A stretch of 64,000 bases of DNA from Paraspadella gotoi (lineage: Eukaryota; Chaetognatha): contig CM119270.1 in the NCBI GenBank assembly GCA_051294375.1, positions 17,047,904 to 17,111,903 of the forward strand. The letters run 5' to 3'. The notes under the pieces are model-generated. The model had not been told where the DNA came from and did no database searches. It saw nothing but the letters and a program-made list of their open reading frames with translations. The stretch's first letter is position 1. Every line of letters begins with the position of its first letter. Made by a program: the position numbers and the translations under genes. This document shows positions 1 to 11,523 of the stretch, one piece after another.

Positions 1-1674
1 GTCTCCGTTATTTGTCATTAAATACAATTACTTGCATTGATATTAAAGTTGATTGTCGATTGCCCTGAGTTTTGTGGCACTATCAGGATCGCTACTTCAG
101 ATTTGAATAGTATTTATATTTTATAGCGTAGTCTATCAATGATTTCTTCATTACGAAAGCGAACTGATTTATTTGCAACTTGCTAAAAATCTGAACGATC
201 AGCTACAAACACTACAGTCATACATGGTAATGTAAAAGAAACTTAAAGATAATAAGAGAAAAATATTTTAGAGGCAGTGGATAGTTCCAAAAGTTCCAAA
301 GCTCGTCAAGACGGTTGCTACTTAAGGTAAATAAATACAATTTTATTATATATATAACTATTTCTTTCAATGACTCTAAATTTACAGTTGATAGATAGAA
401 TGCGTCGAAAAGACATAAATAAAAAACCTTTTGTTTGCGATTTTGATTTGAGTGATGCAGGGAATTAGGAGCGACCCCAAGAGTTTAAAATGTGATTGTA
501 GACAATGTCGAGGTAAAGTTAACAAATATGAGTTTTTTTTTGGTATTCGTGAAGGTTTCGATCTTTTTGGCGCACTTTTTAACATAGCGTTTATTAAAAA
601 GTTTGGGGCTTAGTTACGATGCAAATTTTTTTTACTTACCCATTTTTTAAAAGTAAAATTTAGCCCCGCCTTCTCTCAACGAAAATGTTCAGTTTAGCAA
701 GACAGTTTTATTAGCTTTGTTTTATTAGAAACAATTCAAAATGATCAGTAGGCAACAAAATAACAGTTCAATGTAGTTGGAATAGTTAAGCAAAGACCCG
801 ATTTGTTGAATAGTCGTTCTTTAAATTTGTAATAAAAAATTAATTATTCTATATTAGCGATTATTTACCGAACGGTTTTATTTAAATCTGTAATAAAAAA
901 AAGTAATTCTAATGATAATTTACCTAATCGGGTAATAACATAAAAATAATCCAGAAATGTAAAAATAATACAAAAATCTTATTTGCATATTGCAGTTTTA
1001 TAGTATTTAAATTTGCTAGCTTATTCGGTCTAGTAGAAAGTACTAGGTTAATAATAAACTATATCAATTTACGTACGTATATTTTTTTGCATGTAAACAA
1101 ATTCTTTAAATTAAGCCCCTATCACTTTAGTTTAGGTTTGACCTGAAACTGAATCGACCGACAAAGATTAGAGACATGGATTACAGGGAACAGCAGAGGC
1201 CCTTGGCCCAAATAATGAGATTTACAGTGATTCGAGGCAATACACGGTCCTCTTTGTCAACCATTTCCCGCTCGGTCGAAAACTTTGAGTTTTAGCGTCG
1301 AACTTTTGTTCAATCTTTCGGCCTCGATCTTCTTTGTACAGTCGACAGTTGGCGCTCAGTCCTAGAATGCAAACAAAAGGTTCACTTGGCCGTTAGTTTT
1401 TGAACGTCTTCATTTTTCTAAACAATGAAAAATTCAAAATTTTACTTTTATCGCGACTTTTTGAGATTTTCTCATGCTTGTGCACATTTTAATGGTAAAT
1501 TGCTGCTTGCCATAAACAGGTACAACTTTAAATTGCGACCATGATATAATGAGAATTCTAAGTTTTAAAATATACATGTCATATGAATTTTTTAAAAAAA
1601 AATCGAAATCGATTCTGTTTTGTTGCGCCAATAACGATCGCTTGCAAGACACAAGCACTTGCTTTCCCATTTAC
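1..1674. other. AT-rich stretch without a supported gene
   Basis: I see no convincing exon here. The later exons of the TDP-43-like gene that enters from the right on the minus strand should lie to the left of 1675, but no RNA-recognition-motif signature is visible in any frame, so they are probably beyond the window edge. Short open frames at 382-585 and 1434-1670 are AT-rich and resemble nothing I know. Confidence 0.5.
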
Positions 1675-3293
1675 TCTTCCTTTATTAATAATAAATTGAA
1701 TCCCCCGCTCGCCTGGAAAATATCGCCTGAGTGCGGAAAGCGGAACTCGTCCCTGCGTTGGTCCCTTCTTCTCGTCGATGGGAACCCACTCCGAGTCCCC
1801 GCTCTCTCCGTTGTCCTCGTTCACCCACCGAACCTGAACTGTACAGAGCGACAGAGATGTGATTGTGGTTTAGGATAATATAAGTTATAATATATTGTAA
1901 CCTTAGTTATATTATATTATAACCTTAGTCCCCCCAAAAAAAATTACCCATTCCACCCCTTTCTGTTCAGCCTTTTAGATATTATGAGGTTCTCATTAAT
2001 GATTTTTAATATAACCTTGGGTTGTATAGATGCTCCCTCTATCACCAGAAGACAACACCAACAACCCTCTCCCATTAATAATATTTTCAGATTTAGATTA
2101 TCGAAAAACAAAATTAGTAAAAAAAAATAATAAAAATAAAAAATATCGAATTTGTAATGGATAATTTTAAATAATATTATAAACTCTTAAACTTAAAACG
2201 GTGAAATAAGTAATTTTGAAATTTTCAAAAGTGGGGAGAGTTGTGTGAGATCCTCCCTCTTTAAATCTGTTTCATTATTGTTCATTTGTGTCGTTTCAAT
2301 TTTGCATTGACTTTTGTTTGACCGAAATTTCGTTTACGGTTGGGAGCTACCCCCTTTTACCACTAAAGCTAAAATTTTAAAAAGGGTTTCAAAATATTTT
2401 TAATTGCATTTTATAATCAAATGTGATCCGAGCTAAGTAGTTAATATTTATGTTTTAAATCATATTAACATTCTTTACATTTACTCATCGTCGAGCAGAT
2501 TTTTGAATTTTAAAATGAGCCTAAATTTCAGATGAAAAAGTCAATCGATTGGGTTTGGATTTACTTATTAAAATAAAATATTCGATTTTGCTCTGTTCAT
2601 TCTTCAAATCATCGTGGGCCTAAGCCATCTTATTTTATGGTAAAATTGAATATTCACCGTTTCGGATCTTTCAGTCGCTGATTATTTTTTCTGTAAAAAA
2701 AATTTTTCGCGAAAAAAAAATTATTTTTTCGAATATTATTCCATTCACCCTTGACCGTAACCAGTAACTACCCCTAACCCTATCCTGAACTACCTTGAAC
2801 CACCCCTAATCTACCTTAACCCTAACCACCTCTAAACGTAACCACCTTAACCCTAACCCTTTCCACCCCTAACCCTAAATATCTCTAACTTTAACCAAAC
2901 TTCTTTTTTTTTTGGTAACATCAAACCATTGTAATAATAGATGTGACTAAAAAAAAACGGACCGGCTCGGTTCCGGTCCGCGAAACAACAATTTTGAAAT
3001 TTATCAGACTTCATTCATGAAATCTCAATTTTTAATTTGTGTGATAGTGATCACTATCATGAGGCATCAATTCTTTATCTTATAAGATTCATAAATTATT
3101 GCAGATCTTAAACTGAAAATCACGAGTAAGCAAAACATTAACAAATTAACACCTTATCAAAGCATACGTGTACGTGCAATTACGATCCTCGGTACTTACT
3201 TCTCGTCTTCCCTTGATCCTCCTTGAGTTTCATCTTCGAATTGTCGTCAGAATCGCTGCTCGAGTAAAGATCGTCTTTACCGCAATTCGCCAT
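1675..3293 (-). CDS. TDP-43 N-terminal-domain-like protein, 5' part only
   Basis: Two exons are visible. Exon 1 is 3293-3200 (start MANCGKDD, acidic Ser/Asp-rich leader), ending in a strong GTAAGT donor in phase 1. Exon 2 is 1838-1675, entered in the matching phase after a CAG acceptor and left at a GTAAAT donor. Together they give about 86 residues. After the leader, the stretch starting RIQVRWVNEDNG and running through EWVPIDEKKG to PLSALRRYFPGERGIQF lines up with the TDP-43 N-terminal ubiquitin-like fold (IRV..., then PIEIPSEDDG, then L.LST...FPG..GL.Y). That domain drives head-to-tail oligomerisation of the splicing regulator TDP-43. No RNA-binding domain is in the window, so this rests on the N-terminal domain alone and the 3' end is missing. 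A CT microsatellite (3399-3442) lies just upstream of the start. Confidence 0.5.
2756..2895. repeat. Degenerate telomere-like CCCTAA-type repeat
   Basis: The stretch is made of imperfect copies of CCTAACC and AACCCT units, such as accctaaccctttccaccc, separated by variants. It lies in the intron of the TDP-43-like gene. The unit resembles the ancestral metazoan telomere repeat TTAGGG, but the array is short and heavily mutated. Similar patches occur at 12720-12840 and 28405-28565. Confidence 0.5.
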
Positions 3294-3394
3294 TTTTGTT
3301 TATCTTGTTCAATCGGGGATAGACCCGCATAGAACGTTCGTTGATTGAGTTAAAGAGAAAGTACGAGCCAATTTCTACGCTTGTGTTTCGATCC

Positions 3395-3398
<4 letters not shown>

Positions 3399-3442
<44 letters not shown>
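3399..3442. repeat. (CT)n microsatellite
   Basis: An almost perfect TC dinucleotide run just upstream of the first exon of the minus-strand TDP-43-like gene. Confidence 0.9.
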
Positions 3443-3445
<3 letters not shown>

Positions 3446-4128
3446 GCGCCCTCTTCTTTCCTATCTGACGTCTACCTCGCCTCTTCCTCCTCCAACACCC
3501 CCCCCTAATCGCTTCAGGGGCGCCTTGGCTCATTGCTTAGGGGCGCCGTCAAAATCCCCGTCGATTTTTCACGAAGTCGGCGTCGCTGTCGTCGGGCTAA
3601 CAAAGATTTCCTCTGAGTTCGGGCCTTTTTTCGAACTCGGATTCGATCCGCTCTTCGTTGTGAGAGACTGTGATAACCAATGTCGTTAAAATGATATGGT
3701 TTTCTTTCTTTACCATCGATCATTTGGGGGAAACGAGCTCTTTGATCAACGGGATGATTGCTTATAACCGATTTGTGGGGTTGAAATGAGCCTAATATAC
3801 AAAAATCGATATCAAAGCCACAAGAAATATACAAAACTGCTTTATTCCATATAAAAAGTCATCTAAAAGTGGACGTTAAGAAAAATAACGGCTAACCCAA
3901 TGAGATTAAGCTTTGTACTCAGTTTTCCGTAAATGAAAACATTTTCAATATTCTATGATTAAGTACATTGCGTTTTGAGAAAAGAGAAAATTCTCATTTG
4001 CACTACGTCTGGTAATTAATTAGTAATAGAAGAAAAAGAAACTTTCAAGAAATCACACACAAGCGAATAATTATTATATGCCCGAAGCAAAATAAGAACC
4101 ATTTTCAAACTGTAAAAAAAAAAAGAAA

Positions 4129-6224
4129 TTAAGTCTCCACCTCCGCTTCCCGATCTAACATCCATTTGGCGTCCGTCAATCTGGGCCTCATCCACCTGGC
4201 CACGGTCTTCCAAATCCCCAACCCCCTGACCCCTTTGAGCTTCGTCCCCTTCTGCACCTCCATCTCGTCGCTGGCTTCGAGGTCCACTCGACTCGCGTAG
4301 ACGGTCATGATCTTGTTGGCGATGAATTTGTCTACGTTGGCGTGGAGCAGGGCCAGCGTCAGTCGGATATCGTCCACGTCGCGCGCCACGAAACGTTCCT
4401 CCTACGGAGTTTTTGTTGTTGTTCAAAGGGAAATTTTGATCGCAATGCGTTTTTCTATTGCGCTATTCAAAGACCAAACCACGGTGCCACCCCTTCCATA
4501 ATTCGAATTTAAGGTCCCTGGTCTACCCCAGTCCTCACCTTTCTCAACTCGACGGCGTCCTCGCCATTCTCGTCCACTCTTCTCGTCGCGGCGCCCTCTT
4601 CCACTCTCGCGGTGCACATGTGTTTGACGAAGTCGTTGAACTGATCCAAACCCGTTGGGGGAACCAGACGACGGGCGCGTTTGAGGTCCTCGTAGAATCC
4701 CCGGCGCCAGTAGCGGCGGTATCTGATTATGCAATATTGGGATATTTTTTAAAAAAACTATTTTTTTTCTTAGTTCATTATCTGGTTGTGATTATCGATT
4801 AAATTACTTACTTAATTTTTACCAAGTACACGTATAAAATTAATAGGAAAATACAATTATACATTTAATAAATCAAGTACGAACTACTACAACAGCCAAT
4901 TTCTTTCCCACCCCTCCCCCCCACGATTCCAGTCCCTCCCTCCCCCGGTCCCCTCTCTTGCTCACCGTCTCCAGGAGACGATCGGAATCAACAGAGTGAC
5001 GACGACGTCGACGACGACGAAGACGACGCTCATCCCGTTGTTGGGGAAGATGCACGTGACGTGAGTGGCGTTCAAGGATTTCTTCAAGTCGCCCGGCAGA
5101 GGGCAGTCGAGCCGCAGGGGAAAGGGAAAGGAGAAGAAGACGAAGACGGCGAGAATCCCCAGCTGCAGCAGCACCACGCCCGACTTGATGATCACGTGAC
5201 ACAGGTTGTAATGATCGACGAGTTCGTATCCCTCGAGACATTTGAGGCGTTGACCGACGAAGAGCGCCATCTTGGCGTAGAGGCGTTTTTTGAGGGAGGT
5301 TTGGATGCTTTGGGGGGGGGGGTTGGGTAGGTGGGGAAACAAGGAGGGAGAAGGGGGGAAAAATGAGTGGTAAATGTTGATATTAGTTTGGCAGATTTTA
5401 GGAAGTTTCTAGTTTGACTTTGTCTAATTAACCAATCAACCAATCAGCTTTTATCAATCAATCAATCAATCTCCCTCCATTCACCTTTTAGCGTAATTAT
5501 CCTCGTCTTCTGAATCGTCGTCCGGATCAGTCTCTTCTTCTTCCTCCCCTCCTCCTCCTCCTCCTCCTCCGGGTTTGCTCTTGACCTCCTCAAACATCCC
5601 GGATGTAAGAAGAGCCATGTCTTGCGCCTCGTTGAGGATCGGCTGAACGATGTGGCGCGTCTTAGTCGCGTAGGCGAGGTAGGGGGCGAAGGAGAGGAGG
5701 GCCTCGACGATGAGGGCGTAAGGGAGGAAGGTGAATAGGAAGACGCGGGTCGGACGGGGAGTTGGGGATGGGTCATCCTCGAGATCTTCTTCAAGGGGAG
5801 AGTAACTGTGGTGAAGGGGACATTAAAAATTTTTTTAAAGGGTAAATTGATTAATTTTCTTTATATCAGACATAAATTAAAAATAACTGTAGGTTAAATG
5901 TGTAAATCTTAACATAAAAATATTGATAATGAATTAATAATGAACAAAAAAAGAAACTCACGTTGCCCTACACCGACAAAAAGCGTTGACGAATTCCGCC
6001 GTCAGTTCTTCCGTCTTCTCCGATTCTCCGCCGTACCCGACTGCGCCCGGTCTGTAGCAGACGATAGGAGCCGAAAACGAGGCTCCGATCAAAATGGCGG
6101 CGAATAGTAGACGGAGATAGACGCCGATTTTGCGAAAGAGACGATCGGAAGGGAAGTCAATTTCCAATTCTTCCCCACCGGTCAAAGCGGAGAAGAAAGA
6201 TTCTACGTTCATGAGGGAAGCCAT
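4129..6224 (-). CDS. Innexin family gap-junction/hemichannel protein, copy A
   Basis: Five exons chain in frame: 6224-5962, 5805-5485, 5307-4966, 4722-4539, 4401-4129, giving 460 residues, a normal innexin length. Innexins form invertebrate gap junctions and hemichannels with four membrane helices. Visible landmarks: a first helix followed by APIVCYRPG and a second cysteine (extracellular loop 1); the FTFLPYALIVEALLSF helix; LKKRLYAKM before the third helix; two cysteines in loop 2 (RLDCPLPG and VTCIFPNN); and the C-terminal segment DIRLTLALLHANVDKFIANK. The cytoplasmic loop carries a glycine run followed by an acidic Glu/Asp cluster. Loop cysteines are conserved, but the usual YYQW motif after loop 1 is lost. 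It is a tandem paralogue of 9995-11523 in the same orientation, but more GC-rich and with some introns in different places. The family call is firm; no specific orthologue can be named. Confidence 0.85.
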
Positions 6225-7447
6225 GGTGTTGGATGAGTTTAAAGAGGGAAAAGGGATAAAGGGAGAGGAAAAGGAAAGAAGGAAAAATAGTGAATAAAAA
6301 GAGAAGGATTAGAAAATAGGAAGAGAAGTTGGAAAAAGGGAAGCAGGAAGAGTTAAAGAGAAAAAAATGTAAAATATAGTAATTGAGAATGTATTAATGA
6401 ATAAAGGAGAGAGAGAAAGAAAAAGGAATTGGGAGAAAGAAGGTTATCGTCCAGTAGCAAAACTTTTCTGGCGTTTGTGGTGAAGATAGAGTTTCGTTGT
6501 TATTATATTTGCAAATGTCATTGAAAAAATAATATAAAGATGTGCTGATAGAGAGAGAGACGCAGCCTATTTCCGGAAAACCGGCGCCGTCAAGTAAGTG
6601 GGAGTGGTTGACGCTGCAGAATTCTTGTTTTGTTTGGATTTCAAGGAAAGAAAGTGTTAAAGAGAATGAGAGAAAGAGTGAGTAGAGATAGAGAGAAGAA
6701 TCCTGTAAAAGCAGAGAACGCCAGCAGCGCCGCCCAACGTCGACGCAGGAAGTGACGCCGCAATTTTTTTTTTTTTTTTAGCGTTTGGTGGAAGGAAGGG
6801 AGGAAGAAGAGAAATGGAGTTGTTGGTAGAAAGATTTAGGGAGAGTCAGAAATGTATGGATTTGTACATTGAGCAAATTTATATCAATTAATATATTTAT
6901 TTCAAGTTTTATTAAAGTTTTAAGAAAAAGAAAAAGGAGAAGTAATGAATAATAATAAAGTTTTAAAAATTAAGTATTTAGTTATTATAATTTTAAAGCT
7001 AATATTATCTTTTTATAATAATATATTAATTATTAAAAAGAGTTCTGGTACAGAATATAACTAATTTATATATTTTGGCTAAATAAGAATAATATTAAAT
7101 ATTATAATAAAATAATTTAAAAAGAAAATTATTAATATTAATTATTTTACAATGCCTAATTTTTTGACATGGTCCCTTTCTGTGTCTCTCGTTTCTCTCT
7201 CTCACTCTTGCTCTCCAATTTTGGAGTTGGAGGAATTTCTGGCTCGTCAGTCATCGCAGCTTTCTCCGCTGCCAACGACGCAGCCTCCGCTGCTGCCGCC
7301 ATGTTTGTCGCTCGAGCAGCAGCGAAGATATTTTCTCTCGTCGTCGTCGTCGCTCATCGATCTCCGCGGCCCGGCGTCGTGATGCAAGAATCTCTATCGG
7401 GTCCTTGTTTCTCTTTAACTGTCCACGCCCAATTGAAACCACCCACG

Positions 7448-7449
<2 letters not shown>

Positions 7450-7494
<45 letters not shown>
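7450..7494. repeat. (CT)n microsatellite
   Basis: An uninterrupted TC run of about 45 bases, flanked on the right by a GC-rich patch. It produces spurious Ser-Leu and Arg-Glu open frames on both strands. Confidence 0.9.
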
Positions 7495-7496
<2 letters not shown>

Positions 7497-8153
7497 GCTC
7501 TTTCTCATGCGCGCGCCGGGCTGCGGCTGCACGCGACGGAGCCACGACCCGCGCATGCTGCATGCGCGGGCGTGCGGGGCCCCGTCCCCCTACGCATGAG
7601 GGAATATTTGTACATATTTAATGATCATGGGTTTTTTAAAGCTTAATGACGATTTAACGGGGGAGTGAGGGAGAACAAGAAAGGTCAATAAAAGGTCAGG
7701 TGGGTCGTCAAAGAATTAAACGACTTGGAAAACAAAGTCTCGTCCGTCAAGGGCTTTTAAATTGAAGGGAACGAAAAAAACAATTGAACATCTTCATCTT
7801 CGACAAAAGATGTCGAAAACTAGTTGACTTCAATTAGCCACTTGAAAGCTTTTCTTTTCATTTTTTGATTGAGGTTTTAGTTTTATTAACGATGTTTGTT
7901 TTATTTCATATAAGTACAAGAAATGAGCAGAAACGAATGTAACAATAACATTTTATACAAAAGTTCTTTTGCCATCTCCGGTTGAAGCTAACACTTGGTT
8001 TTTGTTAGAAACTTAGAATCAATTGTTTCTATCAACTATCTCTGTCCTCGTCGAGAGGTGTGGAGAGGGGATGTTCTATCACCGAAGTATAAAAAAAAGG
8101 ATGGCATTTCTTTCTTTTATCGCACTTTCTCGCGAAATCAGGAAGACAGGAAA

Positions 8154-8191
8154 CAGAGAGAGAGAGAGAGAGTGTGAGTGAGTGAGTGAGT

Positions 8192-8230
<39 letters not shown>
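8154..8230. repeat. Impure (GA)n/(GTGA)n microsatellite
   Basis: GA dinucleotides with an embedded GTGA tetranucleotide block, lying just past the stop codon of the small minus-strand gene at 8266-8692. Confidence 0.85.
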
Positions 8231-8231
<1 letters not shown>

Positions 8232-8265
8232 AAGAAAGAAAAATATAAGGAAAGAAAGAAAGAAC

Positions 8266-8692
8266 TCATCGTCCACGATTAACTCTAGGCGGCGGTGGTC
8301 TTGGTGGTCGATCCCTTCTCCTCATCTCCAGATAGTAGCACTTGTCTTTTCTCGTTTGCCACATATAATTCATTTTCGCGTTGGCCACAAAGCGGCGCTG
8401 CTGTTCGTCTAGAGGCACTGAGACGAGACGGGACGAACAAGTGAACAGCTCTAATTCCTTTCCGCGAGCCTCTGCGTGTAAACGAAGTCGAATGAATTTA
8501 TCAGGAGCTCAGATTCGAATTATTTTCGTTTAACCTCTAACATTGACATTAATGCATTCTTTGTTTATGTATAAATATCCAAAATAATAAAACAATACCC
8601 GGGAATGCTTTGACGATCTCCTCCACGAGTAACTCTCCGTCTTCCGTGAGTTTCACTTGTTCCATTTCGTCGCAGCCGCTCTCTTCGTCCAT
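8266..8692 (-). CDS. Small two-exon protein of unknown function
   Basis: Exon 1, 8692-8599, starts MDEESGCDEMEQVKLTEDG and ends at a GTATTG donor in phase 1. Exon 2, 8417-8266, follows a CTCAG acceptor and restores the frame exactly, ending in a stop. The product is about 81 residues: an acidic amphipathic N-terminal half, then DEQQRRFVANAKMNYMWQ, a CYY triplet and a basic, proline-rich tail (RRRDRPPRPPPPRV). There is no signal peptide or membrane segment. Each exon is too short to stand out as a long open frame, but the GC content, splice signals and phase match argue that it is real. I do not recognise the family. It lies between the two innexin genes on the same strand. Confidence 0.5.
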
Positions 8693-9994
8693 CACTTTGA
8701 TCCAAACTTAAAATTAGGCAAAATTTTCTTTTCATTTTAGAGTTTCAGTTATGTAGCTTTACTTGCAGTTACAACCTTCTTAGATAAAAATTGTAACACG
8801 ATTACCCGATCCTTGACCCACCTCAGTCCCAGCCTAAAGAGGCCTTACCCTGTTCCTTCTCCGTGTCTTCCCACAATGTCGGGGATTTTCTCTGTCGAAT
8901 GCAAAAAGTCAAAATCCTTGCCATTTTGTTTTTTTTTATATTTTCGTTATCGTTTTATTTTTAAACGATGCGACATTCGAGTCAAAATGACTTAGGATTT
9001 TCTTTTGTTTTTGTTTTTTTTTGTTTTGTTGGTTTTTTTTTGGTCTCTTTAGAAAATTATTCTTTAAATCACTGGAGCCTTTGACGCCGATTCATTCCCT
9101 CCTTCAGTCGCGACGCCCGCATCTGACGAAGGAGTTGGGTGGAAGAAGGATCGATGTTGGAGGAATTAACGAGTCGTGATTGGCGGTAATATGATAAACG
9201 GTGAGGGAGGAGAAAGAAAAAAGATACATAATTTGGATATTCTAATCCTTATTATTGATCACGCATTAGAGCCAAATTTATCATGAGAAAGAATAGAAAT
9301 GTTGAAACTGAGCGCCAGAAGTCAGAAGCTAAACGTGACTGAACTACAATATTCAAATTAGATTATCGTATTCGCTAGTGATTATGAATAAGGCGTCGTT
9401 TGCCTACGTAAATAGTAACTTTTATCGATGACTGAAGATTACCTAATATTTGTAAGGTTATAAATATAAAAAATAATTATTTAATTATTAATGATGGATC
9501 ATCAAGGAATTTTACCATTTGAGAATACGATTTTTAACTTTTCAGTTACGTTACAATGAACTAACATCAAATATAAACATACTTCCACAAGAATATGCAA
9601 TTATCTATCAAATATAAATGTTTAAACATATGTAGATATGCACCAGAAGCAAAATTGACGTCTTATAGGTAATAATGTATTTTATTTCCATGATACGTCG
9701 TTACATATTTTTTAGCTGAATAGAGTGCCGATCTGCTTTTGTCTTTTTTCTCCCCTTTTCTCTCTCTCACACACTCTCTGATGCTTAGGGATCCTATGAG
9801 AATGTCGCATACTCTTTCTTCAAAAATATATCTTAAATCTGCCTTAAAACCTTAAAATAATTTAACCAATGATATTTTTAACAAAATATTTATTATAAAA
9901 CAGTTCAAATCAAAAGTAAAAAACTAAGTACAATACCTAAACAGTGAATTATCGCTTTCTTTGATAAAGTTTGTATATTATATAATCATTTTCT

Positions 9995-11523
9995 TCAGAT
10001 CAAACTATTTGACTTTTTTTTAAAATATGGGAATTCGGGGATGTATGGCTTTAATCTTGGCAGGATACACCGGTACATTGGTGCTGATGCGCAGGCATGT
10101 TTTGCTTTGAAGTCACTCTTTCCAAACTGATGAGCTTTTATGTCTACAGCTTCCCAATCAATACGCCCAGCATAAATTGTTAAAATCTTATTCACAATGA
10201 ATTTATCTACATTAGAATGAAGCAGTCCTAAAGTAAGTCTTACATCATCAACTGGGGATGCACATAGAAGCTCAATAAATTTCTTAAATTGTGGAGCCCG
10301 ATTGCGTGAGACTAAACGGCGAGCTCGTTGTAAGTTATGGTTGAACTCTATATTCCAATAATTACGGTATTGGCGGTAGGAAACCAGTGGGAGAAAAATT
10401 AAAAGAAATGCATCAAGAATTGCCATCCCTATAAACATGCCTTGATTGGGAAATACACAGTTTGAAGACTTAAACTCCAAAGTCTCGTGCATAGACGGTG
10501 GCAGGTGGCAGGATAATTCACGTGGAAAAGGGATAGAGAAGAAGAAGTAAGTCGTTAGGAGAAGACCCTAAAAGTATAAAAATAATTTTATTAGATGAAC
10601 AAATAAATTTTATTTTGTTGATTTTAAAAATTATAATTTTCATTACGTCTATTTTAAATAATATTTTAAATACAGTTTATTTTAACATTAAATTTTTTCT
10701 TACCTGCATTATTACAATTCCAAGTTTAATAACAATGTGGGCAAAATGATAAGCATCTACCAGTTCATCACCACGGACACCTTCTAAACGTTGGCCAATA
10801 AAAAGAGCCATTTTTGCATAAAGACGCTTTTTTAAATTAACTTGGATACTTTGTGCGTATGTACGGTCATCATCTTCATCATCATCAGGGTCAATGCTTC
10901 CTTTTTCAATTGGTTGGTCCTTTTGGTGAGTTCCTGCCCATAGCATAAATTAGCATAATTAAGTTAAATTTTATATTATTTAAAATTAAAACAAGGTATC
11001 AATTAGCATACCTTCAAACAATCCAGATGTAAAAATTACCATATCTTGAGCCTCATTCAAAATAGGAAAAATTATAGCTTTTGTATATCCAGAATAGATG
11101 AGGTAAGGTATAAAAGATAAAAAAGCTTCCACAAATAATAAATAAGGTAGCCATTGAAACAGATAAATTTTTTCTTCTGAAGATGATAACAGTATATTGC
11201 TATCGGTTTGGTTTAGGCTGAAACAAAAGTAAATTAATAAATATTTTAAATTTTTTTCCCAAAATTTTATATTACCTGATTGGATGCTTTAATAGACTGA
11301 TACAATAAGCATTTACAAACTCATTCTTTCCATTTTCATTTCCAGGTGAAAAACAAGTTGCAGGATTTTGGATAGCTGCACCAATTAAAATAGCCCCCAT
11401 AAGGCATCGCAAATAAACACCAATTTTGCGAAATAAACGATCAAAAGAAAAATCTATTTCTGGTTCATTGTTAGCTCCAACCAAAGAAGAAAAAAATCCT
11501 TCTACACTGAGAGCTGAAGCCAT
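9995..11523 (-). CDS. Innexin family gap-junction/hemichannel protein, copy B
   Basis: Four exons chain in frame: 11523-11276, 11217-11012, 10933-10704, 10567-9995, giving 418 residues. The protein parallels copy A throughout: MASALSVEGFFSSL at the start; DRLFRKIGVYLR before helix 1; NPATCFSPG and a second cysteine in loop 1; the innexin-type IYLFQWLPYLLFVEAFLSF helix; an Asp-rich loop before SIQVNLKKRLYAKMALF; two loop-2 cysteines (ELSCHLPP, NCVFPNQG); and DVRLTLGLLHSNVDKFIVNK near the C terminus. Unlike copy A it keeps a QW before helix 2. Its codons are AT-rich and its last coding block has no introns where copy A has two, so intron loss or gain followed the duplication. The reading frame shows no lesion. 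Confidence 0.87.

Larger units (their letters stand above)
6225..8265. other. Intergenic, low-complexity DNA upstream of innexin A
   Basis: The stretch is purine-rich then AT-rich, with a long CT microsatellite at 7450-7494 and a GA run at 8154-8230. A GC-rich patch at 7156-7302 contains a 48-codon minus-strand open frame starting MAAAAEAASLAAEKAA. It might be a small ORF or a first exon, but no splice partner was found. The rest holds nothing I can support. Confidence 0.5.

Noticed and set aside
1549-1878. 109-residue plus-strand frame
   Set aside because: It is antisense to the TDP-43-like exon, which has matching splice phases and a recognisable domain.
7156-7302. 48-codon minus-strand frame starting MAAAAEAASL
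   Set aside because: The composition is gene-like, but there is no partner exon, no homology and a low-complexity start; kept only as a remark.
9061-9180. Possible minus-strand terminal exon (a frame ending MNRRQRLQ)
   Set aside because: No acceptor AG was found upstream in a suitable place, and the frame has no recognisable homology.
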